A stretch of DNA of 64,000 nucleotides from Hippasteria phrygiana (taxonomy: Eukaryota; Echinodermata; Asteroidea; Valvatida; Goniasteridae): contig JAZGUH010000225.1 in assembly GCA_037893225.1 (NCBI GenBank), forward strand, positions 930,001 through 994,000, written 5' to 3'. The position numbers and the translations under genes are program-made. Positions 1 through 32,562 of this stretch are shown piece by piece; within the stretch, counting starts at the first letter, position 1, and each line of letters begins with the position of its first letter. The notes below the pieces were generated by a model. The model worked only from the letters and a program-made list of their open reading frames with translations. It ran no database searches and was not told where the DNA came from.

Positions 1-3000
1 ATTCTGGGAAGGGCAGGTAACCATGGCTTAAATGTGCATGCTGTTTATAAAAAGGGTTGATTTGTAGTCTTTTTTCAAGTCGCTAAATTATAAAACAATT
101 TTAATCGTAACATTCTTTTCAATATATCTACCGAACAAAACAAGATATTTTCAAAATGCTTTTTGTTATAGCTTTGGTATGTCTCAAAAATATGCCCTAA
201 AAAGCGAAAATTGTGTGACGTCATGATGACGTCATAAAAAAATATGTTTTTCAAGTCGCTAGAATATTGCCCATAGCATTTGTAAACGTTTTCTTTCTTA
301 CCGGCCACTTTGGCTACTTTTAAACTTGGCAGACACTTACCCCAACTGCTGAATTTTTGAATTTTGAAAATCGTAACATTCTTTTCAATATATCTAACGA
401 AAAAAACAAGATATTTTGAAAATTCTTTTTGTTATAGCTTTGGTATGTCTCAAAGATATGCCCTAAAAGGCGAAAATTGTGTGAGGTCATGATGACGTCA
501 TCAAAAACTGCTCACAATGTGTAACGAACGTTTACGTCATGATGACGTCATCACATGTCACGTGACGTCATCTTAAAGGGGCATTTTTCGAAGCCATATA
601 TAAACAAAAGTACAAGTCCGATTAAGTTGAAAAGTAATATCTAGGTAGCCCAGTAGGTTTATAGATGAAATTTGACTTGACATTATGATGACGTCATCAC
701 ATGTCCGTGACGTCATTTTAAAGGGGCAGTTTTTGAAGCCATATATAGACAAAGGTACAATTCCGATTAAGTTTTTTAAAAATACCTAGGTAGGCCAGTT
801 GGTTTATAGATGAAAATTGACATGACATGATGATGACGTCATCACATGCCACATGACGTCATCTTAAAGGGACAGTTTTTTAAGCCATATGAAAACAAAA
901 GTACAAGTCCGATTAAGTTGAAAAGTAATATCTAGGTAGCCCAGTACATATAGGTTTATAGATGAAAATTGACTTGACATTATGATGACGTCATCACATG
1001 TCACGTGACGTCATCTTAAAGGGGCAGTTTTTGAAGCTATATAAACAAAAGTATCAGTCCGATTAAGTTGAAAAGTAATATCTAGGTAGCCCAGTACATA
1101 TAGGTTTATATATGAAAAGTGACTTGACATTATGATGATGTCATCACATGTCACGTGACGTCATCTTAAAGGGGCTGTTTATGAAGCCATATATAAACAA
1201 AAGTATAAGTCCGATTAAGTTGAAAAGTAATATCTAGGTAGGTCAGCAAGTTTATAGATACGTTATGATGACGTCATCACATGTTACTACTACAAACAAC
1301 TTTAATTAATTTCAAAATTACCAAAGAAAACTGGCAGCAGCGCGATTCTTTGACAAACTTAAATTATTGTATTCACATTTCACATCCAAACTAAAAAAAC
1401 AAAAACGAAACAGCCCTGTGTTTGTCCACAAACACCAACCTCATGCCTCTAGTTTCTTTTTTTTTTTCTTTTTCAGCCAAATGCCCATAGCATTTGTGCA
1501 CGTTTTCTTTCTAACCGGCATTTTGGCCACTTTTAAGCAGCCGATTGGCTTTAAACTTGGCAGACACTTAGACCAACTGCTCAGAATGTCTGCCGAACTT
1601 TTACGTAATGATGACGTCATCACGTGATTTTTTATGAATTTTTGAATTTTGAAAATCGTAACATTCTTTTCAATATATCTAACGAAAAAAACAAGATATT
1701 TTGAAAATTCTTTTTGTTATAGCTTTGGTATGTCTCAAAGATATGCCCTAAAAGGCGAAAATTGTGTGAGGTCATGATGACGTCATCAAAAATTTTTTTT
1801 TTTTAAACGCATGTAAGGGTCAATCTGATTACAAAAATGTATACATTGAATTTTTCTGTACCTAATTCCAAAATTTCATGATCGTGGCTCACTCAAGTAA
1901 GAAATAACAGCCATTTCAAAATTTAGACCAAATTCAATATAACACAAAGGAATTCTGGGAAGGGCAGGTAACCATGGCTTAAATGTGCATGCTGTTTATA
2001 AAAAGGGTTGATTTGTAGTCTTTTTTCAAGTCGCTAAATTATAAAACAATTTTAATCGTAACATTCTTTTCAATATATCTACCGAACAAAACAAGATATT
2101 TTCAAAATGCTTTTTGTTATAGCTTTGGTATGTCTCAAAAATATGCCCTAAAAAGCGAAAATTGTGTGACGTCATGATGACGTCATAAAGAAATATGTTT
2201 TTCAAGTCGCTAGAATATTGCCCATAGCATTTGTAAACGTTTTCTTTCTTACCGGCCACTTTGGCTACTTTTAAACTTGGCAGACACTTACCCCAACTGC
2301 TGAATTTTTGAATTTTGAAAATCGTAACATTCTTTTCAATATATCTAACGAAAAAAACAAGATATTTTGAAAATTCTTTTTGTTATAGCTTTGGTATGTC
2401 TCAAAGATATGCCCTAAAAGGCGAAAATTGTGTGAGGTCATGATGACGTCATCAAAAACTGCTCACAATGTGTAACGAACGTTTACGTCATGATGACGTC
2501 ATCACATGTCACGTGACGTCATCTTAAAGGGGCATTTTTCGAAGCCATATATAAACAAAAGTACAAGTCCGATTAAGTTGAAAAGTAATATCTAGGTAGC
2601 CCAGTAGGTTTATAGATGAAATTTGACTTGACATTATGATGACGTCATCACATGTCCGTGACGTCATTTTAAAGGGGCAGTTTTTGAAGCCATATATAGA
2701 CAAAGGTACAATTCCGATTAAGTTTTTTAAAAATACCTAGGTAGGCCAGTTGGTTTATAGATGAAAATTGACATGACATGATGATGACGTCATCACATGC
2801 CACATGACGTCATCTTAAAGGGACAGTTTTTTAAGCCATATGAAAACAAAAGTACAAGTCCGATTAAGTTGAAAAGTAATATCTAGTTTCTTTTTTTTTT
2901 TCTTTTTCAGCCAAATGCCCATAGCATTTGTACACGTTTTCTTTCTTACCGGCACTTTGGCTACTTTTATGCTGCCGATTGGCTTTAAACTTGGCAGACA

Positions 3001-3389
3001 CTTGGACTAACTGCTCAGAATGTATGCCGAACATTTACGTCATGATGACGTCATCACGTGATTTTTTATGAATTTTTGAAATTTCAAAATCGTAAAATTC
3101 TTTTCAATATATCTAGCGAACAAAACAAGATATTTTCGAAATTCTTTTTGTTATAGCTTTGGTATGTCTCAAAGATATGCCCTAAAAAGCGAACATTGTG
3201 TGACGTCATGATGACGTCATCAAAAATGTTTTTTTTTTTTTACGCATGTAAGGGTCAATCCGATTACAAAAATGTATATATTGAATTTTCCTCTCCCTAA
3301 TTCCAAAATTTCATGATCGTGGCTCACTCAAGTAAGAAATAACAGCCATTTCAAAATTTAGACCAAATTCAATATAACACAAAGGAATT
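1..3389. repeat. 1.95-kb and 1.44-kb tandem duplicate units
   Basis: The sequence beginning ATTCTGGGAAGGGCAG recurs at 1, 1952 and 3390. Copy 2 is nearly identical to copy 1 for about 935 bp, then skips the segment matching 936-1448, joining at a shared CTAG. Confidence 0.85.
540..1290 (+). repeat. ~150-bp tandem sub-repeats
   Basis: Five consecutive units of about 150 bp, with the CACATGTCACGTGACGTCAT/CTTAAAGGGGCA junction at about 553, 697, 845, 995 and 1146. Each also contains a GTACAAGTCCGATTAAGTTG-like segment. Confidence 0.85.
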
Positions 3390-5142
3390 CTGGGAAGGGC
3401 AGATAACCATGGCTTAAATGTGCATGCTGTTTATAAAAAGGTTGATTTGTAGTCTTTGTTCAAGTCGCTGAATTTTAAAATTCTGTAAATCGTAACATTC
3501 TTTTCAATATATCTAGCGAACAAAACAAGAAATTTTCTAAATTCTTTTTGTTATAGCTTTGGTATGTCTCAAAGATATGCCCTAAAAAGCGAAAATTGTG
3601 TGACGTCATGATGACGTCATGAAAAAATTCTTTTTTTCAAGTCGCTAGAATATTGCCCATAGCATTTGTAAACGTTTTCTTTCTTACCGGCCACTTTACC
3701 TAATTTTAAACTTGGCAGACACTTACCCCAACTGCTCACAATGTGTGCCGAACTTTTACGTCATAATGACGTCATCACATGTCACGTGACGTCATCTTAA
3801 AGGGGCATTTTTCTAAGCCATATATCTACAAAAGTACAAGTTCGATTAAGTTAAAATGTAATATCTAGGTATTCCAGTAGTTTTATAAATGAAAATTGAC
3901 ATGACGTTATGATGACGTCATCACATGTGACGTCATCTTAAAGGGGCAGTTTTTGAAGGCGCATATCTACAGAAGTACATGTCCGATTAAGTTTAAAAGT
4001 AATATCTAGGTAGCCCAGTAGGTTTATAGATGAAAATTGACATGACATGATGATGACGTCATCACATGTCACGTGACGTCATCTTAAAGGGGCAGTTTTT
4101 GAAGCCATATAATATAAACAAAAGTACAAGTCCGATTAAGTTGAAAAGTTATATCTAGGTAGGTCAGCAAGTTTATAGATGAAAATTTATGTGACGTTAT
4201 GATGACGTCATCACATGTTACTACTACAAACAACTTTAATTAATTTCAAAATTAACATAGAAAACTGGCAGCAGCGCGATTGTTTGACAAACTTAAATTA
4301 TTGTATTCACATTTCACATCCAAACTAAAAAAACAAAAACGAAACAGCCCTGTGTTTGTCCACAAACACCAACCTCATGCCTCTAGTTTTTGTTCTTCTT
4401 TTTCAGCCAAAATGCCCATAGCATTTGTACACGTTTTCTTTCTTACTGGCACTTTGGCTACTTTTATGGTGCCGATTGGCTTTAAACTTGGCAGACACTT
4501 AGACTAACTGCTCAGAATGTCTGCCGAACATTTACGTCATGATGACGTCATCACGTGATTTTTTATGAATTTTTGAAATTTTAAAATCGTAAAATTCTTT
4601 TCCATATATCTAGCGAACAAAACAAGATATTTTCAAAATTCTTTTTGTTATAGCTTTGGTATGTCTCAAAGATATGCACTAAAAGGGAAAAAAATGTGTG
4701 ACATCATGATGACGTCATCAAAAATGTGCTTTTTTAAAACACATATAAGGATACGTCCGATCGTCATGAAAAGTGGTGGGTAGGTAGATACTGTCACTAG
4801 GATGCAAAATCCAAAGTGACGTCATAATGACGTCATCACGTGATTTGTTATGAATTTTTGAATTTTTAAAATTTGTAACATTCTTTTCAATATATCTAGC
4901 GAACAAAACAAGATATTTTCAAAATTCTTTTTGTTATAGCTTTGGTATGTCTCAAAGATATGCCCTAAAACGGGAAAAAATGTGTGACGTCATGATGACG
5001 TCATCAAAAATGTGCTTTTTTAAAACACATATAAGGATAGGTCCGATCGTCATGAAAAGTAGTGGGTAGGTAGATACTGTCACTTGCATGCAAAATCTGA
5101 AATGATGTCATGATGACGTCATCGTCAATTTTTTTGTGATTT

Positions 5143-8100
5143 TTGAAATTTTTGAAATTTCATTTTAATCACAATTTTACACAAAAAACAAAACAGCCCT
5201 GTGTTTGTCCACAAACACTGTACCAGATGTCTAGTTTTTTTTTTTTTTCCTTTTCAGACTTTTTGCCCATAGCATTTGTGCACGTTTTCTTTCTTACCGG
5301 CACTTTGGCTACTTTGGTACACCCGATTGCCTCTAAACTTGGCAGACACTTAGACCAACTGCTCAGAATGTATGCCGAACATTTACGTCATGATGACGTC
5401 ATCACGTGATTTTTTATGAATTTTTGAAATTTGAAAATCGTAAAATTCTTTTCAATATATCTAGCGAACAAAACAAGATATTTTCAAAATTCTTTTTGTT
5501 ACAGCTTTGGTAGGTCTCAAAGATATGCCCTAAAAAGGAAAAAAGTGTGTGACGTCATGATGACATCATCAAAAATGTGCTTTTTTAAAACACATATAAG
5601 AATAGGTCCGATCGTCATGAAAATTGGTGGGTAGGTAGATACTGGCACTAGGATGCAAAATCCAAAGTGACGTCATGATGACGTCATCACGTGATTTGTT
5701 ATGAATTTTTGAAATTTTGAAAATCGTAACATTCTTTTAAATATATCTGGCAAACAAAACAAGATATTTTCAAAATTCTTTTTGTTATAGCTTTGGTAGG
5801 TCTCAAAGATATGCCCTAAAAAGGAAAAAAATGTGTGACGTCATGATGACATCATCAAAAATGTGCTTTTTTAAAACACATATAAGGATAGGTCCGATCG
5901 TCATGAAAATTGGTGGGTAGGTAGATACTGGTACTAGGATGCAAAATCCAAAGTGACGTCATGATGACGTCATCACGTGATTTGTTATGAATTTTTGAAA
6001 TTTTGAAATCGTAACATTCTTTTAAATATATCTCGCAAACAAAACAAGAGATTTTCAAAATTCTTTTTGATACAGCTTTTGGTATGTCTCAAAGATATGC
6101 CCTAAAAGGCGAAAATTGTGTGACGTCATAATGACGTCATCAATTTATTTTTTTAACGCATGTAAGGGTCGGTCCGATTAAAAATTTATACATTGAATTT
6201 TTCTCTACCTAATTCAACAATTTCGTGATCGTGGCTCACTCAAGTATTAAGAAATAACAGGCATCTAAAAAATTGTGACCAAATTCAATATAACACAAAG
6301 GAATTCTGGGAAGGACAGAAACCATGGCTTTCATGTGGCATGCTGTCTATAAAGAGTTGATCTCTAGTCTTTTTTTCAAGTCGTTAGACAAGTCGTAGGC
6401 AGATACTTACACCAACTGCTCAGAATGTGCGCCGAACTTTTAGGTCATGATGACGTCATCACATGTCACGTGACGTCATCTTAAAGGGGCATTTTTGGAA
6501 ACCATATATCTACAAAAGTACAAGTCACATTAAGTTAAAACGTGGTATTTAGTTATGCCAGCATGTGTTAGATGAAAATGTATGTGACGTCATGGTGACG
6601 TCATGATGACGTCATCGGCTAATTTTCTATGATTTTTTTCATTTTTGAAATTTCATTTAAATCACATAATTTTACACAAAAAAACAAAACAGCCCTGTGT
6701 TTGTCCACAAACACTGCACCAGATGTCTAGTTTCCTTTTCAGACTTTTCCCCATAGCATTTGTGCACGTTTTCTTTCTTACCGGCACTTTGGCTACTTTG
6801 GTGCACCCGATTGCCTTTAAACTTGGCAGACACTTAGACAAACTGCTCAGAATGTGTGCCGAACTTTTTGGTCATGATGACGTCATCACGTGATTTTTTA
6901 TGAATTTTTGAAATTTGAAAATCGTAAAATTCTTTTTAATATATCTAGCGAACAAAACAAGATATTTTCAAAATTCTTTTTGTTACAGCTTTGGTAGGTC
7001 TCAAAGATATGCCCTAAAACGGAAAAAAGTGTGTGACGTCATGATGACATCATCAAAAATGGGCTTTTTTAAAACACATATAAGAATAGGTCCGATCGTC
7101 ATGAAAATTGGTAGGTAGGTAGATACTGGCACTAGGATGCAAAATCCAAAGTGACGTCATGATGACGTCATCACGTGATTTGTTATGAATTTTTGAAATT
7201 TTGAAAATCGTAACGTTCTTTTAAATATATCTGGCAAACAAAACAAGATATTTTCAAAATTCTTTTTGTTATAGCTTTGGTAGGTCTCAAAGATATGCCC
7301 TAAAAAGGAAAAAAATGTGTGACGTCATGATGACATCATCAAAAATGTGCTTTTTTAAAACACATATAAGGATAGGTCTGATCGTCATGAAAATTGGTGG
7401 GTAGGTAGATACTGGTACTAGGATGCAAAATCCAAAGTGACGTCATGATGACGTCATCACGTGATTTGTTATGAATTTTTGAAATTTTGAAATCGTAACA
7501 TTCTTTTAAATATATCTCGCAAACAAAACAAGAGATTTTCAAAATTCTTTTTGATACAGCTTTTGGTATGTCTCAAAGATATGCCCTAAAAGGCGAAAAT
7601 TGTGTGACGTCATAATGACGTCATCAATGTTTTTTTTTTAACGCATGTAAGGGTCGGTCCGATTAAAAATTTATACATTGAATTTTTCTCTACCTAATTC
7701 AACAATTTCGTGATCGTGGCTCACTCAAGTATTAAGAAATTACAGGCATCTAAAAAATTGTGACCAAATTCAATATAACACAAAGGAATTCTGGGAAGGA
7801 CAGAAACCATGGCTTTCATGTGGCATGCTGTCTATAAAGAGTTGATCTCTAGTCTTTTTTTCAAGTCGTTAGACAAGTCGTAGGCAGATACTTACACCAA
7901 CTGCTCAGAATGTGCGCCGAACTTTTAGGTCATGATGACGTCATCACATGTCACCTGACGTCATCTTAAAGGGGCAATTTTGGAAACCATATATCTACAA
8001 AAGTACAAGTCACATTAAGTTAAAACGTGGTATTTTGTTATGCCAGCATGTGTTAGATGAAAATGTATGTGACGTCATGGTGACGTCATGATGATTCTAT

Positions 8101-9690
8101 GATTTTTTTCATTTTTGAAATTTCATTTAAATCACATAATTGTACACAAAAAAACAAAACAGCCCTGTGTTTGTCCACAAACACTGCACCAGATGTCTAG
8201 TTTCCCATAGCATTTGTACACGTTTTCTTTCTTACCGGCACTTTGGCTACTTTGGTGCACCCGATTGCCTTTAAACTTGGCAGACACTTAGACAAACTGC
8301 TCAGAATGTGTCCCGAACTTTTTGGTCATGATGACGTCATCACGTGATTTTTTATGAATTTTTGAAATTTGAAAATCGTAAAATTCTTTTCAATATATCT
8401 AGCGAACAAAACAAGATATTTTCAAAATTCTTCTAGCGAACAAAACAAGATATTTTCAAAATTCTTTTTGTTATAGCTTTGGTATGTCTCAAAGATATGC
8501 CCTAAAAGGGAGAAAATGTGTGACGTCATGATGACATCATCAAAAATGTGCTTTTTTAAAACACATATAAGGATAGGTCCGATCGTCATGAAAATTGGTG
8601 GGTAGGTAGATACTGGTACTAGGATGCAACATCCAAAGTGACGTCATGATGACATCATCACGTGATTTTTTATGAATTTTTGAAATTTTGAAAATCGTAA
8701 CATTCTTTTAAATATATCTGGCAAACAAAACAAGATATTTTCGAAATTCTTTTTGTTATAGCTTTGGTAGGTCTCAAAGATATGCCCTAAAAAGGAAAAA
8801 AATGTGTGACGTCATGATGACATCATCAAAAATGTGCTTTTTTAAAACACATATAAGGATAGGTCCGATCGTCATGAAAATTGGTGGGTAGGTAGATACT
8901 GGCACTAGGATGCAAAATCCAAAGTGACGTCATAATGACGTCATCACGTGATTTGTTATGAATTTTTGAAATTTTGAAATCGTAACATTCTTTTAAATAT
9001 ATCTCGCAAAGAAAACAAGAGATTTTCAAAATTCTTTTTGATACAGCTTTTGGTATGTCTCAAAGATATGCCCTAAAAGGCGAAAATTGTGTGACGTCAT
9101 AATGACGTCATCAATTTTTTTCTTTTTACGCATGTTAGGGTCGGTCCGATTAAAAAAATGTATACATTGAATTTTTCTCTACCTAATTCAACAATTTCGT
9201 GATCGTGGCTCACTCAAGTATTAAGAAATAACAGGCATCTGAAAATTGTGACCAAATTCAATATAACACAAAGGAATTCTGGGAAGGACAGAAACCATGG
9301 CTTTCATGTGGCATGCTGTCTATAAAGAGTTGATCTCTAGTCTTTTTTTCAAGTCGTTAGACAAGTCGTAGGCAGACACTTACATCAACTGCTCAGAATG
9401 TGCGCCGAACTTTTACGTCATGATGACGTCATCACATGTCGTGTGACGTCATCTTAAAGGTGCATTTTTTGAAGCCATATATCTACAAAAGTACAAGTCA
9501 GATTAAGTTAAAACGTGGTATTTAGTTATGCCAGCATGTGTTAGATGAAAATTTATGTGACGTCATGGTGACGTCATTAGCTAATTTTCAATAATTTTTT
9601 TCATTTTTGAAATTTCATTTAAATCACATAATTTTACACAAAAAAAACAAAACAGCCCTGTGTTTGTCCACAAACACTGCACCATACATC
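5143..9690. repeat. Three ~1.49-kb tandem satellite units
   Basis: The landmark ATTCTGGGAAGGACAG occurs at 6302, 7788 and 9275 (spacing 1486-1487). The CAAAACAGCCCTGTG landmark begins each unit. One unit has lost about 30 bp. Divergence between units is low. Confidence 0.85.
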
Positions 9691-9714
9691 TAGTTTTCTG
9701 CGTTTCCGAAATTT

Positions 9715-10330
9715 ACAGTGGGGGTGGGGGGGTGGGGGGAGGAGACTGGGGGAGACGATTTTTATGGGGGAGTGCGCCCCCTCCCCCTTAGCTACGCCGC
9801 TGGAAATAGTTGGGGGACAATTTCCCCCATCCCCCACCCTGTTCCGATCCGCCGCCGTTGCCCGTAGGGCACCCTTGTTTGGGCCCTCCGCCCTGAGCAC
9901 GCCTCACACCAATTCCATGAAGCACTGGGGCCTTAGACCCTTTCAGAAGCTGCTGTTGGTCTTTTTTTTGGGGGGGGGGGGGGGGGGGAACTATAATTCA
10001 GTTGTAGAAGCCATGCCAAAGGCGTAACTCTAATGAACTCTAAACAAGCTGGCACGTGTGTGTGCTTCAGACGACAAAACCATTTAATTAAAGCTTTCCC
10101 AAAATCGAAAGTTCCGAAGGCGACGCCAAAAACTGTTCAAAACTTTTCTTGCGTGGTTGTGCATGCGCGTTCGTGGGTCTGGGTGCATATGGCATAGGCC
10201 TGAGGCATTTTCGACTGGATTCGTAGGCCTTCAATTTTTCGTAGGCCCTAGGCACAGCGCCTTCTGTTCCTATTGGATAATCCGGCCCTAAGGAAACTTG
10301 ATCGCACCTTCACTGCTCCGATCCTACCCA
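9715..10330. other. Non-coding stretch with G-rich tracts
   Basis: The left part is a G/C-rich repeat fragment (GGGGGTGGGGGG types), followed by a poly(G) run of 19 at 9970-9988. I see no gene in the remainder. Confidence 0.6.
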
Positions 10331-10610
10331 CCCCAGGGGTGCGTTACCCTTTGTCCATCTCGGAAATCTGATCTCACATTCTAGCTCTGGTCACCTCCCC
10401 TTTGCCAGCACCATGAATGACACCAACCCGCCGCTGGTCACCGGCCTAAATCAACTTATTTCTCGGGCCCAAACTGCAGGATGGGGAATACCCGGGCTGT
10501 ACCAATTTTTCTTAAGGGGTGGGGGGAACCTAGTCTATGGAATAGCCGCTCGTCGTGTAGGGGGAACCGTCATCAGGGAGAAAATACAGGATCATATTAT
10601 GTGCACAATT

Positions 10611-10647
10611 ACAACTGCACGTGGGGAGACACGCGGGGAGAACAGAT
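10611..10647 (+). repeat. LINE target site duplication, left copy
   Basis: ACAACTGCACGTGGGGAGAC and the following bases up to ...GAACAGAT are repeated exactly at 11390-11426, right after the (AAC)n tail. Confidence 0.85.
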
Positions 10648-11389
10648 GAAGTTAACAAATGAAGTTATCATGCATAGACTTAGACTTGGTGTATGTAAAG
10701 GCTTAAATAATTTCCTATATAGAATCGGCAAACATCCAAATGGATTATGTGAAGTATGCTCATGCACTGAGGATGTTAAGCATTTTCTCTTGAACTGTCG
10801 TAAATATAACGTCCAAAGACAAATCCTCATCAAATCACTTGGTCTCCCGCTCAATACCCAAATAACACTCCAACAACTTCTTGTACCCAAACAAAACAGC
10901 CAACATATTATCAAATATGTACGTAACTGTAATGTTAATATATAAGTCCCCGATACACCTCGCTGATGTTCTTGATATTGCATTATCTTCTGGGATGGGA
11001 AAGTGTAAATGGTTGGCTAGACATAGTATCACCAATCATCACCTGGAGGTGTTGCGGACCTGCAAATCAGCCGGCGGGGCCCGGGCCCTTAAATTGCATG
11101 GTACACGGTCCGACCTTGCAGGACACTTGTGATACTTTGTGTTTGGAGGATCATGAGCATTTTCCTTTTCCCTACCTAAATACCTGTATGTCCCCACGTT
11201 TGTAGTATCGATTCTATAGATTTCGAATAGCCCACAGAGTCGCTTATACCGCATGACCTATTCCACGTCACTATACCGCTCATCACGACCTGAATGTATA
11301 GTCGAGTTTTCTATCGTTAATGGCGCAAAGGGCATAATACAATGCCGTACGCGCCAACCCAATCTACAACAACAACAACAACAACAACA
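10648..11389 (+). mobile_element. 5'-truncated LINE (non-LTR retrotransposon)
   Basis: The open frame to 10945 encodes the C-terminus of a LINE ORF2: HRLRLGVCKGLNNFLYRIGK followed by a Cys/His cluster (LCEVCSCTEDVKHFLLNC) typical of RNase H-bearing or I/Jockey/R1-type elements. About 440 bp of 3' UTR and an (AAC)n tail follow. The insertion is bounded by an approximately 37-bp direct repeat (10611-10647 and 11390-11426), so it is a single retrotransposition event, truncated at the 5' side. Confidence 0.85.
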
Positions 11390-11426
11390 ACAACTGCACG
11401 TGGGGAGACACGCGGGGAGAACAGAT
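11390..11426 (+). repeat. LINE target site duplication, right copy
   Basis: Second copy of the ~37-bp duplication, directly after the AAC-repeat tail of the LINE. Confidence 0.85.
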
Positions 11427-11592
11427 CTGGGGAGGGGTTGGGGGAAGGTAGGCCTAGCCTACGCCACTGACGAGCCTCATCAGATCAGTGTCAATAAACT
11501 AAAAGTCATGTCATTCAAGGATCGGGGACCCGTCGGTCAACGACACTAAATACATCGCACCACTTCAGCCGTGAATTGACGGCATGGGTACT

Positions 11593-11599
11593 TATAAAA
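11593..11599 (+). promoter_or_regulatory. TATA box of the PTGR2-like gene
   Basis: TATAAAA lies 164 nt upstream of the chosen ATG. Transcription would be expected to start about 25-31 nt downstream, near 11625, giving a 5' UTR of about 135-140 nt. The position supports exon 1, but no transcript evidence is available. Confidence 0.5.
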
Positions 11600-11762
11600 G
11601 TTGTACTGCCAGGGCATTTGCCAGTCTGTGCTCTCGATCTCTGCGAGTGCAAAGCTCAGTTGGTGTGTTGGACTGCATGAGTTCGCTACCGATCTAAGCC
11701 CATCATCCAGCTAGCAGTTGTTGCACATTATTCGTTTGGTTTCTTTCGTGAATGGAGGCAAA

Positions 11763-30918
<19,156 letters not shown>

Positions 30919-30954
30919 CCCACAACAGTCGCAGACTGGTATTTGTACTAAAGG

Positions 30955-31220
30955 TTTTACTCTCTTGGATCGTCAATGCATTAAAAGGCTATTGTGACCA
31001 ACTGGGCATTGGAGCGAGAGCAGACCAGGGCGTGGCTACATCATTGTCACTTTTTGTGGAAACCAGGAGAAAACCAGGTAGTGTTTGAAATAATGATAGC
31101 ATTAAGTACTGATAAATTAAGGTAAACAAAAGTTTATACTGCAAAGTCTAAAGTGCCTTAAAATCTACAGTAATAGTCTTGGAGAGATTTTTGAGAAAGT
31201 GATGTGACGAGAGGCAAGTA
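30955..31220 (+). repeat. Long inverted repeat, left arm
   Basis: Segments such as ACTCTCTTGGATCGTCAATG, ATTAAAAGGCTATTG, CCAGGAGAAAAC and GTTTGAAATAATGATAGCAT occur in reverse order and complement at 34420-34730. The right arm has an extra ~80 bp. The arms are about 80% alike by eye. Confidence 0.75.
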
Positions 31221-31921
31221 GAAGCTGGTAACATATCCTTCTTACCTAATTTGAGAGTGTTGAGTTCGAAAATTTGTTACCACAACCTCAATTTTTAGCA
31301 CTTTACCTACAACAAAGATTTAGATATTAGCAAGACAAAGAGCAGACGATGTTCCTGCAATTATGACTTGACGTATTCGCTCCATCAACTTCGAATGTTT
31401 GCAGTAATTTTTAGCATCATTGTTGATAAGTGTGTATATAGATTTAGATTGTTAAATACAAAATGTTAGTATCAAAAGATATGGTGCGTACTGTTGAAAA
31501 AAATCTCATCTTAAAGATTATGAAGACTTCTGATTTGAATGAATCAACTACTTTTATAATGCAGGGCTATCTGAACAGACATCAGGACACATGTAAAAAA
31601 GTGTTTTGAGATTTTTCCCAATAGGTGTTCATTCTACTTTGTCATTAAAAGTGCTCACTGTTTATAATATAAAGTTAAGATTTTGATCAAAATGACCTTT
31701 GGACATCCTCACAATTGCTTGCTTTATGGAACCAGTTCTCATTTCAGAGTATTTCACCTAAAGAGACAGTGTACTAAAATACCTGAAAATTTAATTCGTC
31801 AATTACAGACAATGGGATGTTACTAGGCTTGAGCAATTCCGTGTAGGAGATGATTCTACTTGACTCAAACGTGGGAATTTGAATCGCGATTCCATTTTTT
31901 GGAGGAGTTGACTCCTTGGAG

Positions 31922-32123
31922 CAGGGATGTATTCGAGTCCATCATAAGTCCCTGCAAGTCCATCACGAGCCCTCCAATCACAAGCTATTCAAATGAGCTT
32001 TGACAAAGGCATTCCTTTGTCACTGTTAATTCAGTTACTTGTGACCAGCTTTATGAAAGGACTTCTGACTGGGCTTGCGAAAGGACTTGTAAAAGGACTC
32101 ACAGGGACTCGAATACAACTCTG
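31922..32123. mobile_element. hAT-like MITE related to 11928-12244
   Basis: The termini are CAGGGATGTATTCGAGTCC and GGACTCGAATACAACTCTG. The flanks CCTTGGAG (31914-31921) and CCTTGAAG (32124-32131) fit an 8-bp target duplication with one change, as expected of hAT elements. The interior is the reverse complement of the other copy. Confidence 0.75.
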
Positions 32124-32562
32124 CCTTGAAGTAGCCAATTTCTGCTTCCTTTTAGTAGATTCCAGGCACTACCTGTCGATTGTGAAAGTCACTAGGCTGA
32201 AAAAGACTGCACGCGGCTCTTAACAGAGCTAGCTGTTTGTCCATGAATTTAATCATGACGCTGTGCAGATTCAAAGGATACGCCACTGACGCAATTTTGT
32301 GCACGATGTTATGGAATCTATTTTGAATGGATTGGAGATTCTTGCTTGGAACCAAAGTCCCGCCACTCCAAGAATGTTGGAGTCGCCCAAGCCTAAATAT
32401 TACCTTCTGACCCTCGGATGCATTTACGTGTGTGCCACAATTTGTTGTCACAGTCCCTGTGGCTTATTCAGTAGGAAGATTACACATTGATCAAGGCATA
32501 TCTACCACACCTCAAAATTAATGACTCGGGGATGTTACCTACCACAAGGCCTTTGAACACCC

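Larger units (their letters stand above)
1..9690. repeat. CRE-palindrome-rich higher-order satellite mosaic
   Basis: Nearly the whole stretch is built from modules of about 100-220 bp separated by TGACGTCATCA or the perfect 14-bp palindrome TGATGACGTCATCA. Recurrent modules contain ATATATCTAGCGAACAAAAC, TATGCCCTAAAA, GTGGGTAGGTAGATACTG and CTTAAAGGGGCA. Short ORFs here repeat between copies and come from the repeat, not from a gene. Confidence 0.9.

Noticed and set aside
75..9029. Recurrent 60-88-codon ORFs in the satellite
   Set aside because: They follow the repeat units, have internal TGACGTCA-derived residues and no gene structure.
10413..10649. Open frame just left of the LINE as part of it
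   Set aside because: The target duplication shows the LINE starts at 10648, so the upstream frame is host DNA joined by chance.
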